DNA of 64,000 nucleotides from Xanthobacteraceae bacterium (GTDB lineage Bacteria > Pseudomonadota > Alphaproteobacteria > Rhizobiales > Xanthobacteraceae). A program made the position numbers and the translations under genes. The stretch spans positions 1 through 64,000 of the forward strand of contig JAQGJU010000136.1 in assembly GCA_028290465.1 (NCBI GenBank), given 5' to 3'. This document shows positions 26,581 through 37,028 of this stretch, piece after piece (position 1 is the first letter of the stretch; each line of letters begins with the position of its first letter). The notes beneath the pieces were generated by a model. It was not told the origin of the DNA. It searched no databases and worked only from the letters and a program-made list of their open reading frames with translations.

Positions 26581-26960
26581 CCCTGCTCTCCGCGATCGAG
26601 CCGGCCTTCCGCCGCCTTGTGGTGATGTTGCAGCACGATCAGCAGGCCCTTGAGCATGCGCAGCGGCAGCAATGTCGTGATCAGGATCAGCGGCACCCAT
26701 AGCACCGCATGGACCCAGTATGGCGGCTGGTACAGCACCTCGACCATGAGGGCGCATCCGACCACCACGAAGCCGGCCAGCATGATGATGAAGATCGCCG
26801 GCCCGTCGCCGGCATCGGCGAACGAATAATCCAGGCCGCACACCTCGCAGCGTGGCTTCACCGTGAGAAAGCCGTCGAACAGGCTGGTCTTGCCGCATTC
26901 CGGGCAGCGGCACGCCAGACCGCGCAGGATCGGCGGCATCGGTTTTGCGGCGTCGGACAT
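26577..26960 (-). CDS. DUF983 family zinc-ribbon membrane protein
   Basis: This protein of about 127 residues starts with a zinc ribbon made of two CxxC pairs (CRCPECGKTSLF and CEVCGLDYS). Two membrane helices (IFIIMLAGFVVVGCALMVEV, AVLWVPLILITTLLPLRML) and a His/Lys-rich tail follow. DUF983 genes are regular members of alphaproteobacterial cta operons, and an oxidase assembly role is assumed. The ATG at 26960 has GGAAAG upstream; an ATG ten codons earlier (26990) is possible. It overlaps SURF1 by four bases. Confidence 0.85.
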   Translation of the reverse strand: MSDAAKPMPPILRGLACRCPECGKTSLFDGFLTVKPRCEVCGLDYSFADAGDGPAIFIIMLAGFVVVGCALMVEVLYQPPYWVHAVLWVPLILITTLLPLRMLKGLLIVLQHHHKAAEGRLDRGEQG

Positions 26961-27062
26961 CGACAAACTTTCCAGTCGGGCACGATTCATAGCTAAGCAT
27001 CGAGCCCCAAAACAAAAGGGGCGGCCTGCGCCGCCCCTTTGTCATGCGTGTCTTACGACGTG

Positions 27063-27908
27063 TCAGTGCGCGGCCGGATGGCCCGCGCCCCACACGTAGA
27101 TGCAGACGAACAGGAACAGCCAGACCACGTCGACGAAGTGCCAGTACCAGGCCGCGAACTCGAACCCGAGATGCTGTTTCGGCGTGAAGTGGCCCTTGAG
27201 CGCCCGCCCCAGGCAGACGATCAGGAAGATCGTGCCGATGATGACATGCGCACCGTGAAAGCCGGTCGCCATGAAGAAAGTGGCGCCGTAGATGTTGCCC
27301 GCGAAGCCGAAGCTGGCGTGCATGTATTCGTAGCCCTGCACGCAGGTGAACAGCATGCCGAGCAGGATGGTCAGGATCAGGCCCCACTTCAGGCCCTTGC
27401 GATCACCTTCCAGCAGCGCGTGGTGCGCCCAGGTGACGGTGGTGCCGGAGGTCAGCAGGATCAGCGTATTGAGCAGCGGCAGATGCCAGGGATCGAAGGT
27501 CTCGATGCCCTTCGGCGGCCAGACGCCGCCGGTCGCCGCGATGCGGGCGATTTCCTTGACCGCGTCCGGGAACAGAGCGGTGTTGAAATAGGCCCAGAAC
27601 CAGGCGACGAAGAACATGATCTCCGATGCGATGAACAGGATCATGCCGTAGCGATGGCTGATCTGAACCACACGGGTGTGATCGCCCTGGAATTCGGCCT
27701 CGCGGATCACGTCGCGCCACCAGGCGATCATCGTGTAGAGCGTGCCGATCACGCCGGCGCCGAAAATCAGCGGGGCCGCCGGGGTCATCTTATGCATCCA
27801 CGTGATGGCGCCGATCGCCAGCACGAACGCGGAGACCGAACCGACGAACGGCCACGGGCTCGGATTGACGAGATGATAGTCGTGATGCTTGGCGTGCGCA
27901 TCGGCCAT
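27063..27908 (-). CDS. ctaE: Cytochrome c oxidase subunit III
   Basis: The 281-residue protein has seven predicted membrane segments. It shows the usual subunit III signatures ([59 protein letters not shown]). The Glu in SEIMFF corresponds to the conserved acidic residue facing the lipid cleft. The ATG at 27908 follows GGAG; seven upstream codons in frame are unlikely. A His-rich N-terminus is typical of alphaproteobacterial forms. It lies downstream of ctaG in the oxidase operon. Confidence 0.97.
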   Translation of the reverse strand: MADAHAKHHDYHLVNPSPWPFVGSVSAFVLAIGAITWMHKMTPAAPLIFGAGVIGTLYTMIAWWRDVIREAEFQGDHTRVVQISHRYGMILFIASEIMFFVAWFWAYFNTALFPDAVKEIARIAATGGVWPPKGIETFDPWHLPLLNTLILLTSGTTVTWAHHALLEGDRKGLKWGLILTILLGMLFTCVQGYEYMHASFGFAGNIYGATFFMATGFHGAHVIIGTIFLIVCLGRALKGHFTPKQHLGFEFAAWYWHFVDVVWLFLFVCIYVWGAGHPAAH

Positions 27909-27969
27909 TGCTGGTCTCCATTCCCTCAAACGGTCGGGCGCCGCGACGGCGCGCCCGCGATTGCCTCGA

Positions 27970-28584
27970 TTACAGTCGTCCTGTGCGATCCGGCGTTTCC
28001 GACACGGTGACCGGCTTCGCCGGCTCGCGCATCGGATAGAACGTGTAGGACAGCGTGATGGTGTTCAGCCCGTCGTGATCCGAATCCTGCACCAGCTTCG
28101 GGTCGACATAGAACACGACGGCCATTTCCCGGGTTTCGCCGGGTTTGAGCGTCTGTTCGGTGAAGCAGAAGCAGTTGATCTTCTGAAAATACAGACCGAC
28201 CTGCGGCGGGCTCACATTATAGGCGGCCTGCGCCTTGGTTTCGCGCGCCACCGTATTGATCACCTTGTAGTTGACGGTGACCACCTCGCCGATCCTGACG
28301 TCGATCTCATTGCGCTCCGGCACGAAGCGCCAGGGCAGGCCGGCTGCGACATTGGAATCGAACCGCACTGTAATTTTGCGGTCGAGCACCTGGCCGGGCG
28401 CTGCGGTGGACACCTGGGTGGTGCCGCCGAAGCCGGTGCTGCGGCAGAACCAGTCGTAGAGCGGCACCGCCGCGTAGGCCATGCCGACCATCATGGCGAC
28501 GAATACACCGCACGCGCCCGCGACAACGACGTCGCGCCGACTACGACGGCCGTCATCGGTGTTGTTGGGCAGCGGTGCGGTCAT
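27970..28584 (-). CDS. ctaG: Cytochrome c oxidase assembly protein CtaG/Cox11
   Basis: The 204-residue protein has one N-terminal membrane helix ([20 protein letters not shown]) and a periplasmic immunoglobulin-like copper-binding domain. The copper ligands are in [27 protein letters not shown] follows the helix as in all Cox11 proteins. It delivers copper to the CuB site of subunit I. It lies 22 bases downstream of the small CoxF-like gene. Confidence 0.96.
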   Translation of the reverse strand: MTAPLPNNTDDGRRSRRDVVVAGACGVFVAMMVGMAYAAVPLYDWFCRSTGFGGTTQVSTAAPGQVLDRKITVRFDSNVAAGLPWRFVPERNEIDVRIGEVVTVNYKVINTVARETKAQAAYNVSPPQVGLYFQKINCFCFTEQTLKPGETREMAVVFYVDPKLVQDSDHDGLNTITLSYTFYPMREPAKPVTVSETPDRTGRL

Positions 28585-28606
28585 ATCGTTAGGTTGCCTT
28601 GCCGGG

Positions 28607-28783
28607 TCACATCGGCCGGTTGAGAACGCCCGGCCCGAGCTTGACGATGGTCACCACGTAGAACAACGCCACCAGCGCGGCGAGCGACAGCGCGATCGCG
28701 ATCGAGCGGTTGCGGCGCCGCCGCTTCTGCTCCTCGGTGAGTACGATCCCCTCGTCGGGACTAGGTTCGCTCATCGCCTGCAT
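28607..28783 (-). CDS. Small CoxF-like membrane protein
   Basis: This 58-residue protein has a charged start ([13 protein letters not shown]) and one membrane helix ([20 protein letters not shown]), then ends GPGVLNRPM. Its position between ctaB and ctaG matches the small CoxF/CtaF-type gene seen in rhizobial oxidase operons. The ATG at 28783 lies five bases after the ctaB stop; a second ATG three codons later is possible. A longer frame reaching 29002 is antisense-like overlap with ctaB and is not used. The function is unproven, and an assembly or structural role is inferred from place. Confidence 0.75.
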   Translation of the reverse strand: MQAMSEPSPDEGIVLTEEQKRRRRNRSIAIALSLAALVALFYVVTIVKLGPGVLNRPM

Positions 28784-28788
28784 CTCAC

Positions 28789-29742
28789 TTACACCAGCCT
28801 GCCGATTACCGCGTTCAAGCCTTGCTCCGCCAGCAGCACGGCGAACAGCAGAAACAGATACAGAATCGAGAAGGCGAACAGTTGGCGGGCGGCCACGAAA
28901 CCTTCGCGCTCGACCTTCACCTTGACGGCGAGCCACAGCATGATCGCGCCGGCAACTGTCGCGACGACGCCATAGACCGGCCCGGCAAAGCCGAGAAACC
29001 ACGGCGCCACCGCGAGCGGCGCCAGCAACAGCGTGTACAGCAGGATCTGGCGGCGGGTCTCTGTCGGCCCGGATACGACTGGCAGCATTGGCACGCCGGC
29101 TCGCGCGTAATCATCGGCGCGATACAGCGCGAGCGCCCAGAAGTGCGGCGGGGTCCAGAAGAAGATGATCAGGAACAGAATAATCGGCTCGAGCGTCAGG
29201 CTGCCGGTCACCGAGGCCCAGCCGACCATCGGCGGAAACGCGCCGGCGGCGCCGCCGATCACAATGTTCTGCGGCGTCGAGCGCTTCAGCCACATCGTGT
29301 AGACGACGACATAAAAGAAGATCGTGAAGGCCAGCAGCGCGCCGGCGAACAGATTGACCAGTAGGCCGAGCACGATCACCGAGCCGATCGACAGCGTCAG
29401 GCCGAACGCCAAGGCCTCGCCCGGCTCCATGCGGCCGGCCGGAATCGGGCGGCCGGCAGTGCGGGTCATGCGGGCGTCGATGTCGGCGTCGTACCACATG
29501 TTCAGCGCACCGGCCGCGCCGGCGCCGATCGCGATGCACAGCAGCGCCGTGAAGCCGATTACCGGATGGACATGGCCGGGCGCGATCACGATGCCGACCA
29601 GCGCAGTGAACACCACCAGCGACATCACCCGCGGCTTGAGCAGCGCGATGTAATCGCGAACGCTGGCGCTGCTCGGCTGCGCAAACACGCGCTCCGAACC
29701 CAGCGGCCCTCGCAGATCGGCACCTTCGCTGACAACAGACAT
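28789..29742 (-). CDS. ctaB: Protoheme IX farnesyltransferase (heme O synthase)
   Basis: The 317-residue UbiA-family membrane prenyltransferase adds farnesyl to heme b to give heme O, the precursor of heme a. The aspartate-rich substrate motif is [20 protein letters not shown] second conserved motif, [20 protein letters not shown], is also present. About nine membrane segments are visible. The ATG at 29742 has GGTGAG upstream; the frame is open 21 codons further without support. Heme A synthase (ctaA), needed for the next step, is not in this window. Confidence 0.96.
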   Translation of the reverse strand: MSVVSEGADLRGPLGSERVFAQPSSASVRDYIALLKPRVMSLVVFTALVGIVIAPGHVHPVIGFTALLCIAIGAGAAGALNMWYDADIDARMTRTAGRPIPAGRMEPGEALAFGLTLSIGSVIVLGLLVNLFAGALLAFTIFFYVVVYTMWLKRSTPQNIVIGGAAGAFPPMVGWASVTGSLTLEPIILFLIIFFWTPPHFWALALYRADDYARAGVPMLPVVSGPTETRRQILLYTLLLAPLAVAPWFLGFAGPVYGVVATVAGAIMLWLAVKVKVEREGFVAARQLFAFSILYLFLLFAVLLAEQGLNAVIGRLV

Positions 29743-29827
29743 CGTTCGCAGGCTCACCTGTCCGTACCCGTCTCGAAAACGAAGGCCGGCTGCAGCGCCG
29801 GCCACCGTCGCAATGTTACCCGCGCCG

Positions 29828-31444
29828 TCACTTGATCAGCGGCAGCCGCTCGTACTGATGGAACGGCGGCGGCGACGTCAGCGTCCATTCCAGCGTGGTC
29901 GCGCCGGCGCCCCACGGATTGTTGGCCGCCTTCTCCTTGCGCACAAAGGCTTGCGCCATGCACACGAAGAAGATCATCAGGCCGAACGCCGAGATGTAGG
30001 AGCCGATCGAAGACACATAGTTCCAGCCTGCGAATGCATCCGGATAGTCGACGATGCGGCGCGGCATGCCGGCGAGGCCGAGGAAATGCTGCGGGAAGAA
30101 CACCAGATTGACGCCCAGGAACGTCACCCAGAAGTGCAGCTTGCCGAGCGTCTCGTTGTACATGTAGCCGGTGATCTTCGGGAACCAGTAGTACCAGCCG
30201 GCGAAGATCGTGAACACGGCGCCGAGCGACAGCACGTAGTGGAAATGCGCCACCACGTAATAGGTGTCCTGCATCACGCGATCGACGCCGGCATTGGCCA
30301 GCACCACGCCGGTGACGCCGCCGACCGTGAACAGGAAGATGAAGCCGATCGACCACAGCACCGGGGTGCGGAACTCCATCGAACCGCCCCACATGGTGGC
30401 GATCCAGGAGAAGATCTTCACCCCCGTCGGCACCGCGATCACCATGGTGGCGAGCACGAAATAGGCCTGCGCGCCAGTCGACATGCCGACCGTGTACATG
30501 TGATGCGCCCAGACCACGAAGCCGATGCCGCCGATCGCCACCATCGCGTAGGCCATGCCGAGATAACCGAACACCGGCTTGCGCGAGAAGGTCGAGATGA
30601 TCTGCGAGATCATGCCGAAGCCCGGCAGGATCAGGATGTACACCTCGGGGTGGCCGAAGAACCAGAACAGATGCTGGAACAGCACCGGATCGCCGCCGCC
30701 GTCGGGCGTGAAGAAGGTGGTGCCGAAATTGCGGTCGGTCAGCAGCATCGTGATGGCGCCGGCCAGCACCGGCAGCGCCAGCAGCAGCAGGAATACCGTC
30801 ACCAGGATCGACCACACGAACAGCGGCATCTTGTGCAGCGTCATGCCGGGCGCGCGCATGTTGAAGATGGTGGTGATGAAGTTGATCGCGCCGAGGATCG
30901 ACGAGGCACCGGCGAGATGCAGCGCCAGGATGGCGAAATCGACGGCCGGCCCCGGATGGCCGGTGGTCGATAGTGGCGCATAGATGGTCCAGCCGGCCCC
31001 GACGCCATTGGCGCCCGGCTCGCCCTCGAAGAACATCGAGGAGACCAGCAGCAGGAACGACGCCGGCAGCAGCCAGAACGAGATGTTGTTCATGCGCGGA
31101 AACGCCATGTCGGGCGCTCCGATCATCAGCGGCACCATCCAGTTGCCGAAGCCGCCGATCATCGCCGGCATCACCATGAAGAAGATCATGATCAGGCCGT
31201 GCGAGGTGGTGAACACGTTGAACAGATGCGAGCCGTGGTCGCCGCGGAAAATCTGGATCCCGGGCTCTTGCAGTTCCATCCGGATGCCGATCGACAGCGC
31301 GCCGCCGATCACGCCCGCCATGATCGCGAACACCAGGTACATCGTGCCGATGTCCTTGTGGTTCGTCGAATAGACGTAGCGCCGCCATCCTGTCGGATGG
31401 TCGTGAGCCGCGTCAGCACCGTGAGCCGTCGCCGTCGTTGCCAT
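29828..31444 (-). CDS. ctaD: Cytochrome c oxidase subunit I (aa3 type)
   Basis: The 538-residue catalytic subunit holds heme a, heme a3 and CuB. Twelve membrane segments are visible. Key features are the heme a ligand region [15 protein letters not shown], the CuB/cross-linked tyrosine motif [17 protein letters not shown], the histidine pair [10 protein letters not shown] and the heme a3/a ligands in [15 protein letters not shown]. The glutamate in GHPEVY and the overall length fit A-family oxidases with both proton channels. It is second in the operon after ctaC (86-base gap). Confidence 0.98.
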   Translation of the reverse strand: MATTATAHGADAAHDHPTGWRRYVYSTNHKDIGTMYLVFAIMAGVIGGALSIGIRMELQEPGIQIFRGDHGSHLFNVFTTSHGLIMIFFMVMPAMIGGFGNWMVPLMIGAPDMAFPRMNNISFWLLPASFLLLVSSMFFEGEPGANGVGAGWTIYAPLSTTGHPGPAVDFAILALHLAGASSILGAINFITTIFNMRAPGMTLHKMPLFVWSILVTVFLLLLALPVLAGAITMLLTDRNFGTTFFTPDGGGDPVLFQHLFWFFGHPEVYILILPGFGMISQIISTFSRKPVFGYLGMAYAMVAIGGIGFVVWAHHMYTVGMSTGAQAYFVLATMVIAVPTGVKIFSWIATMWGGSMEFRTPVLWSIGFIFLFTVGGVTGVVLANAGVDRVMQDTYYVVAHFHYVLSLGAVFTIFAGWYYWFPKITGYMYNETLGKLHFWVTFLGVNLVFFPQHFLGLAGMPRRIVDYPDAFAGWNYVSSIGSYISAFGLMIFFVCMAQAFVRKEKAANNPWGAGATTLEWTLTSPPPFHQYERLPLIK

Positions 31445-31530
31445 GATCGGGTCCCGTTATCGTTATCGCGTGCGCGTCGATCGCGGGGAGCGACGCCGCG
31501 CCATGTTAAGTGGAGCCTGCCGCGCCGCCT

Positions 31531-32382
31531 TCAGCGCGCCGCCGGCGTGGTCGCCGCGGCAACCCGGTCGTGCGGTGCCGCGTCGTCCTGCGCGTATTTC
31601 TTCTTCGATTCCTCAAGCCAAGCCGCATAGGCCTGATCGCTGACCACATGGACGGCGATCGGCATGAAGGCGTGGTCTTTGCCGCACAGTTCCGAACACT
31701 GGCCGTAATAGACGCCTTCGCGTTCGGCCTTGAACCAAGTCTCGTTGAGCCGCCCCGGGATGCCGTCGATCTTGACCCCGAAGGACGGCACCGCGAAGGC
31801 ATGGATCACGTCGGCGCCGGTGACCTGCACGCGCACTACCTTGTTGACCGGGACGACCATCTGGTTGTCCACCGCCAGAAGGCGCGGCTGACCGGGCTTG
31901 AGATCCTTTTCGGCCACCATCAGCGAATCGAATTCGAACTTGGAGTCCGGATAGCTGTAGCTCCAGTACCACTGCTTTCCGGTCGCCTTCACGGTGACGT
32001 CGGCCTTCGGAATGTCGAGCTGCAGGAACAGCAGTTTGAACGACGGGATGGCGATCAAGGCCAGGATCAACACCGGGACGACCGTCCAGGCCACCTCCAG
32101 CAACGTGTGATGCGTGGTCTTGGACGGGATCGGATTGGAGGCCGAATTATAGCGGAAGATGATGACGAGCAGCAGCGCCAGCACAAACAGCGTGATCACC
32201 GTGATCACGATGACCAGGAAATAATGGAACGAAACGATGTCCGCCATCACCGGGGTAGCGGCATCCTGCAAACCGAACTGCCACGGCGCGGGCTGCCCCG
32301 GCGCGGCGTGCGCGATGCCCTGGCCCGCGAGCCCTGAAACAACCAAACCAGCCAAGGCGATCAACCGCTTGAGCACCAGCAT
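31531..32382 (-). CDS. ctaC: Cytochrome c oxidase subunit II
   Basis: The 283-residue protein has a signal peptide (KRLIALAGLVVSGLAGQGIA), two membrane helices and a periplasmic cupredoxin domain. The CuA ligands are in VYYGQCSELCGKDHAFM together with the upstream histidine of ADVIHAFAVPSFGVK. KQWYWSYSYPD holds the aromatic electron entry patch. No C-terminal cytochrome c domain is present, and the Ala/Asp-rich tail is short. The ATG at 32382 has AAGGAG upstream, and the frame's earlier codons lack support. It heads the oxidase operon. Confidence 0.97.
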   Translation of the reverse strand: MLVLKRLIALAGLVVSGLAGQGIAHAAPGQPAPWQFGLQDAATPVMADIVSFHYFLVIVITVITLFVLALLLVIIFRYNSASNPIPSKTTHHTLLEVAWTVVPVLILALIAIPSFKLLFLQLDIPKADVTVKATGKQWYWSYSYPDSKFEFDSLMVAEKDLKPGQPRLLAVDNQMVVPVNKVVRVQVTGADVIHAFAVPSFGVKIDGIPGRLNETWFKAEREGVYYGQCSELCGKDHAFMPIAVHVVSDQAYAAWLEESKKKYAQDDAAPHDRVAAATTPAAR

Positions 32383-32821
32383 CGTCCTCTTCGCTCCTTC
32401 GACGAAAACTCGGCCTCGACGGCATGCGCGCGCTCGGGCTTGAACCCGGGAACGCGGCTGCCGCCAGCCCCGCACGACTTCGCCACAGGCGTGGTTGCAG
32501 GGCGGCCGACACGCGGGACTTGGGGGAATCCCAGCCTCTGCAAACCACAATTCCGGCGTTGTCGCAATGCACCTTGTTACGTCTCTTATCTGAAAAGCGC
32601 AGGCCAGCCCTACCGGGCCGCGCACCCAGCAAATACACCGCTAAATCGGTGCTGAAGGCGCACTTCGTGCAGGCTCCACGACGGCTTGACATGGCAGTAC
32701 CGCAATGTACGCAGGCTGGGCTAAGCTCGGACGCGGCAAAGGCGCCCGATTCGGGGCGAGCCGGCGGGCGAGCGGCGACAAGATTATCGGTCGATGACCG
32801 GTCTCACGGCTTGATGGACGA
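32383..32821. other. Divergent intergenic region between ctaC and ialB
   Basis: This 439-bp stretch holds no convincing gene. A weak promoter-like element on the plus strand has TTGACA at 32686 with TACGCA 16 bases later, and could serve ialB. GTACGCAGGCTG at 32705 matches the start of the hairpin repeat at 61580 but has lost the pairing arm. I see no clear ctaC promoter. Confidence 0.4.
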
Positions 32822-33379
32822 ATGATGGGGATATCCCGGCTGACATCGCACGCTCTTGCCACTCGTGGCCTCGCAACATCCTTACGGCCTATAATGGCCG
32901 TGCTGGGACTTTTGGCAGCGCTGATTGGGTTTTCTGATACCGCCTCGGCGCAAGGCGCGGTGCGCTCGGTGCATGGCGACTGGCAGATCCGCTGCGATAC
33001 GCCGCCGGGCGCCCAGGCCGAGCAATGCGCACTGATTCAGAGTGTGACCGCCGAGGACCGGGCCAATGTCGGCCTGACCGTCATCGTGCTGAAGACGTCG
33101 GACGCGAAAAATCGGCTGATGCGCGTGGTGGCGCCGCTCGGTGTGTTGTTGCCGTCCGGGCTCGGCCTGAAGATCGACAATGTCGATGTCGGCCGCGCCG
33201 GCTTCGTGCGCTGCCTGCCGAACGGCTGTGTCGCGGAAGTGGTAATGGACGACAAGCTGATCGGCCAGTTGCGCACCGGCACCACCGCGACCTTCATTAT
33301 CTTCCAGACCCCCGAAGAGGGCATCGGCTTCCCGATGAGCCTGAAGGGGTTCGGCGAGGGCTACGACAAGCTGCCGTAA
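32822..33379 (+). CDS. Invasion-associated locus B family protein
   Basis: The 185-residue protein has a signal peptide (MAVLGLLAALIGFSDTASAQ) and the IalB domain: VHGDWQIRCDTP, EQCALIQSVTAEDR, a Cys pair in FVRCLPNGCVAEV and the late FQTPEEGIGFPMSLKGF. Homologues are periplasmic or outer-membrane proteins first linked to Bartonella invasion of erythrocytes, but they are widespread in free-living alphaproteobacteria. An envelope stress or structural role is likelier here. Two adjacent ATG codons make the start uncertain by one residue. Confidence 0.88.
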   Translation: MMGISRLTSHALATRGLATSLRPIMAVLGLLAALIGFSDTASAQGAVRSVHGDWQIRCDTPPGAQAEQCALIQSVTAEDRANVGLTVIVLKTSDAKNRLMRVVAPLGVLLPSGLGLKIDNVDVGRAGFVRCLPNGCVAEVVMDDKLIGQLRTGTTATFIIFQTPEEGIGFPMSLKGFGEGYDKLP

Positions 33380-33479
33380 TACTCCTCGGCCCGCCCCCTC
33401 GCGCCTGCCCTTCGTCCGCCCTATTTAATGGGGACGCTGCACCGGCCCGCCACTCCGGCCGCAAGAACGGACCGCCGAC

Positions 33480-34895
<1,416 letters not shown>

Positions 34896-34913
34896 AAATC
34901 GAGGATTGCCGGG

Positions 34914-35108
34914 ATGCGGAAAGAGCGGGGCTTTCGGCATATTGAACGAGCTTCTGCCGAAAAGAAGCACCGCCCGCGCACCATCGTGAGGGCGAAACAG
35001 GAAACGCGCTGGCTCGCAGAAAACCGCGCGGCGATCGACGCCTATAATCAGCGCATTTCCCGACATGGCCTGCTGACAGACGAAACCGGCCAGGAAATCT
35101 CGCTTTAA
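34914..35108 (+). pseudogene. CcdA-like antitoxin remnant
   Basis: The 64-residue frame ends in a CcdA-like C-terminal segment (RWLAENRAAIDAYNQRISRHGL), the part that binds CcdB in this family. The DNA-binding ribbon-helix-helix N-terminus is missing or scrambled; a neighbouring frame reads DAERAGLSAY before a stop, as if shifted. The usual C-terminal FSDGLR is replaced by LTDETGQEISL. No ccdB toxin follows; the next gene is convergent and overlaps its end by four bases. It is most likely a decayed antitoxin, though an orphan intact small protein is possible. Confidence 0.4.
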
Positions 35109-35596
35109 AAATACGCGATGCTGCGCCCGCAGGCCGCGACTACGAGCCACACTGCGAGCGACAGAACGCCGGCGCGCCGCGCCGCCGCCGGCATGTCGGC
35201 GCCGGGCGGCAATGCTTCGACCAGACGCTTGGCGCCGAATTCATAGATCGCCACGTTGACGATGCCGGCGACGATCAGTGCCACCTTGAACTGAAACACC
35301 GGATTGAGCGCGACGTGGCTGGCTTCAGCCGCGAACAGCATGAAGCCGGTGACGGCCATGCCGAGCAGCGCCACAATGGCAATCCGGCGCGCGCGTCCGA
35401 TCACCCTGGCGGGCGCGGTCGCCGCCATGCCACCGATCAGGCGGACATCCATAACGGCCACGGCGCCGGCGAACAGCGTCAGCACTACGACATGGCCGAC
35501 ATTGGCCAGCGGATAAATCCATGTCGATTGCCGGATCGCGGCCGCGAACGCCGAAGCTTCGAGCGCGACCAAGATCGCGGGCGCGGCGTCGTTCAT
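35105..35596 (-). CDS. Small four-helix membrane protein (DUF6644-like)
   Basis: The 163-residue protein has four membrane segments (WIYPLANVGHVVVLTLFAGA, IAIVALLGMAVTGFMLFAAE, FQFKVALIVAGIVNVAIYEF and VLSLAVWLVVAACGRSIAYF). Conserved-looking histidine and tyrosine residues are near the membrane faces. The WIYPLANVGHV pattern resembles DUF6644 proteins of unknown role, and heme binding is imaginable but not shown. Its ATG shares one base with the stop codon of the upstream DUF6152-like gene (TGATG), so they are translated as a coupled pair. Confidence 0.65.
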   Translation of the reverse strand: MNDAAPAILVALEASAFAAAIRQSTWIYPLANVGHVVVLTLFAGAVAVMDVRLIGGMAATAPARVIGRARRIAIVALLGMAVTGFMLFAAEASHVALNPVFQFKVALIVAGIVNVAIYEFGAKRLVEALPPGADMPAAARRAGVLSLAVWLVVAACGRSIAYF

Positions 35597-35940
35597 CAGC
35601 GCAGCTCGAACGTCTTGCCGTCGACGGTAATCCGCTCAGCCCGCAACTCGTTCTTCTCGACCGTCGAAGCATAGCCGTAGGCCGACACGGTCTTGCCGGC
35701 CGCGATCATCGCCGGCACCGCGCCGCGGCTGTTCATGCGCGAGGTCGGCGCCAGGATCACGGTCCATTCCTTGTCCGAACCCTTCACCGTGATGGTGGCG
35801 TGCGGGTTTTCGAACTTCGAGGTCAGGATCGGTCCTGAGACGGTGATCGGCTTGGCGGCGTCATAACTGCCCCAGCCGTGGTGGGCGGCGGCCGGCCCGA
35901 CCAGCAGGACAAAAACCGCCAGGATCGCCATGCGTTGCAT
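35596..35940 (-). CDS. DUF6152-like periplasmic protein
   Basis: This protein of about 114 residues has a signal peptide (MAILAVFVLLVGPAAA) and the start HHGWGSYDAAKPITVSGP typical of DUF6152. A compact beta-rich domain (SKFENPHATITVKGSDKEW) with no cysteines follows. The ATG at 35940 has GAGG nine bases upstream; an ATG three codons earlier has it too close. The HHGW N-terminus after cleavage could bind copper or another metal, which is inference. It is coupled to the downstream four-helix membrane protein. Confidence 0.7.
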   Translation of the reverse strand: MQRMAILAVFVLLVGPAAAHHGWGSYDAAKPITVSGPILTSKFENPHATITVKGSDKEWTVILAPTSRMNSRGAVPAMIAAGKTVSAYGYASTVEKNELRAERITVDGKTFELR

Positions 35941-36038
35941 CTCGATCATCCTCGTATGGTTTCGTATTGTGTATTTTAGTCGGACGCAGGTGGTCCCGAG
36001 ATAACGTTTATGTCACCGTTCGATGGCGCGAGCTGTTA

Positions 36039-36152
36039 GAGCGCGTCCAGCAAAAGTGGACACCGGTTTTGCGTCCGGACGCGCTCTAAATGTTTAGAAA
36101 GACGCGTTTTCTTCACGCGAAGTGGATTCCACTTCGCTTGAAAACGCTCTAG
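36039..36152. repeat. Two-arm hairpin repeat, copy 2
   Basis: Arm A is GAGCGCGTCC ... GGACGCGCTC with an inner GCAAAA/TTTTGC stem. Arm B is CGTTTTC ... GAAAACG with inner GCGAAGTGGA/TCCACTTCGC. The copy is near the family consensus. Its last bases, CTAG, contain the TAG stop codon of the PAN-domain gene on the minus strand. Confidence 0.8.
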
Positions 36153-36691
36153 CGCACCACACCCGAAATGCAGCAGGGCGAACGGCGCGGCGCCGGAATG
36201 CGTTCTTTGAGATAGCAACGCGCGGTCCGGCTGCCATAGCCCGGCCTTGCATAGGTCCAGGCGCGGCAATTCTTCTCGCCCTCGCATGCCGCCGCGCAGG
36301 CGGCGCCGGCCGGTTCGGTCGGCAGATCGAAGCTGCGATAGTCGTCGCCATAGCGTTCGATGGAGAACTCGACCTTGCCCTGGCGCGGCTCGATGACACC
36401 TGCCCCGCGCACACCCGATACGCTGCTCAGCGATTCGACGCGGGCCGTTACCTTACTCTTCAGCCAGCATTGCGCCGGTGCGCCGGTCGGATACGAGAAC
36501 GCCCAGCCCCGGCAGCGCCCGTCGCGCTCGCAACGTGCCGCGCAGACCGCCGGATCGCCGGATCGCACCACGAAATGGGTGTAATCGCTGCCCGGCCGGT
36601 CATATCCGGCCTGCGCCCGCGCCTCGAACGAACCTCCCATAACAGACGCGCCCCACAGGATCAGCGCGAAACATATCCGCAACATTATCAT
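36149..36691 (-). CDS. Secreted protein with two PAN/apple domains
   Basis: The 180-residue protein has a signal peptide (ICFALILWGASVMGGSFEARA) and two tandem PAN_4/apple-like domains. Each has the Cys pattern C-x3-C-x5-C and a Trp after it (AARCERDGRCRGWAFSYP and AAACEGEKNCRAWTYARP). The pairs AQCWLK and ARCYLK complete the domains. Such domains bind proteins or carbohydrates outside the cytoplasm. The stop codon lies inside the flanking two-arm repeat, so the last residues were set by repeat insertion. It stands alone. Confidence 0.85.
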   Translation of the reverse strand: MIMLRICFALILWGASVMGGSFEARAQAGYDRPGSDYTHFVVRSGDPAVCAARCERDGRCRGWAFSYPTGAPAQCWLKSKVTARVESLSSVSGVRGAGVIEPRQGKVEFSIERYGDDYRSFDLPTEPAGAACAAACEGEKNCRAWTYARPGYGSRTARCYLKERIPAPRRSPCCISGVVR

Positions 36692-37028
36692 TGGCCTTCC
36701 GCAGGCGCGCTTTCAAGAGATTCCCATGGTAGCGATGCCGCGCCGGGGATGCGAGGCCCCGCCATGCCGCAACGGTAGAATTCACGTCATTGTCGCATAA
36801 AGGCTGCAGATCGCGGCGCCTATCCCTACTGCTACGCCTCCAATTGCCATAACGTATCGCTACGTGCGATTTGACGTCGCACGATCGTGGGACGCCTTCC
36901 ACTTAGAGCGCGTTCAGCAAAAGTGGACACGGTTTGGCGTCCGAACGCGCTCTAACTCTTTAAAAGGACGCGTTTTCTTAACGCGAACCGGATTCCACTT
37001 CGCTTGAAAACGCTCTAGAAAGAAACGC
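36692..37028. other. Intergenic region before the Kef-type antiporter
   Basis: The 337-bp gap holds no gene. Its right third is two-arm repeat copy 3. A small dyad, GTGCGA-TTTGACG-TCGCAC, lies near 36863-36881. No clear promoter was found. Confidence 0.4.
36906..37018. repeat. Two-arm hairpin repeat, copy 3
   Basis: Arm A here reads GAGCGCGTTC ... GAACGCGCTC. The CC/GG step of copies 2 and 6 is changed to TC/GA on both strands of the stem, a compensating change. Arm B is CGTTTTC ... GAAAACG with one imperfect inner stem. It ends only 10 bases before the antiporter ATG, so it forms the end of that gene's leader. Confidence 0.78.

Noticed and set aside
26581-27387. Extension of the SURF1 frame across DUF983 into ctaE
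   Set aside because: The added sequence is an out-of-frame reading of DUF983 and subunit III. SURF1 proper starts at the GTG overlapping the DUF983 stop.
32686-32713. TTGACA with a weak -10 as a firm ialB promoter
   Set aside because: The -10 (TACGCA) is poor and the distance to the gene is over 100 bases, so it is only mentioned as a possibility.
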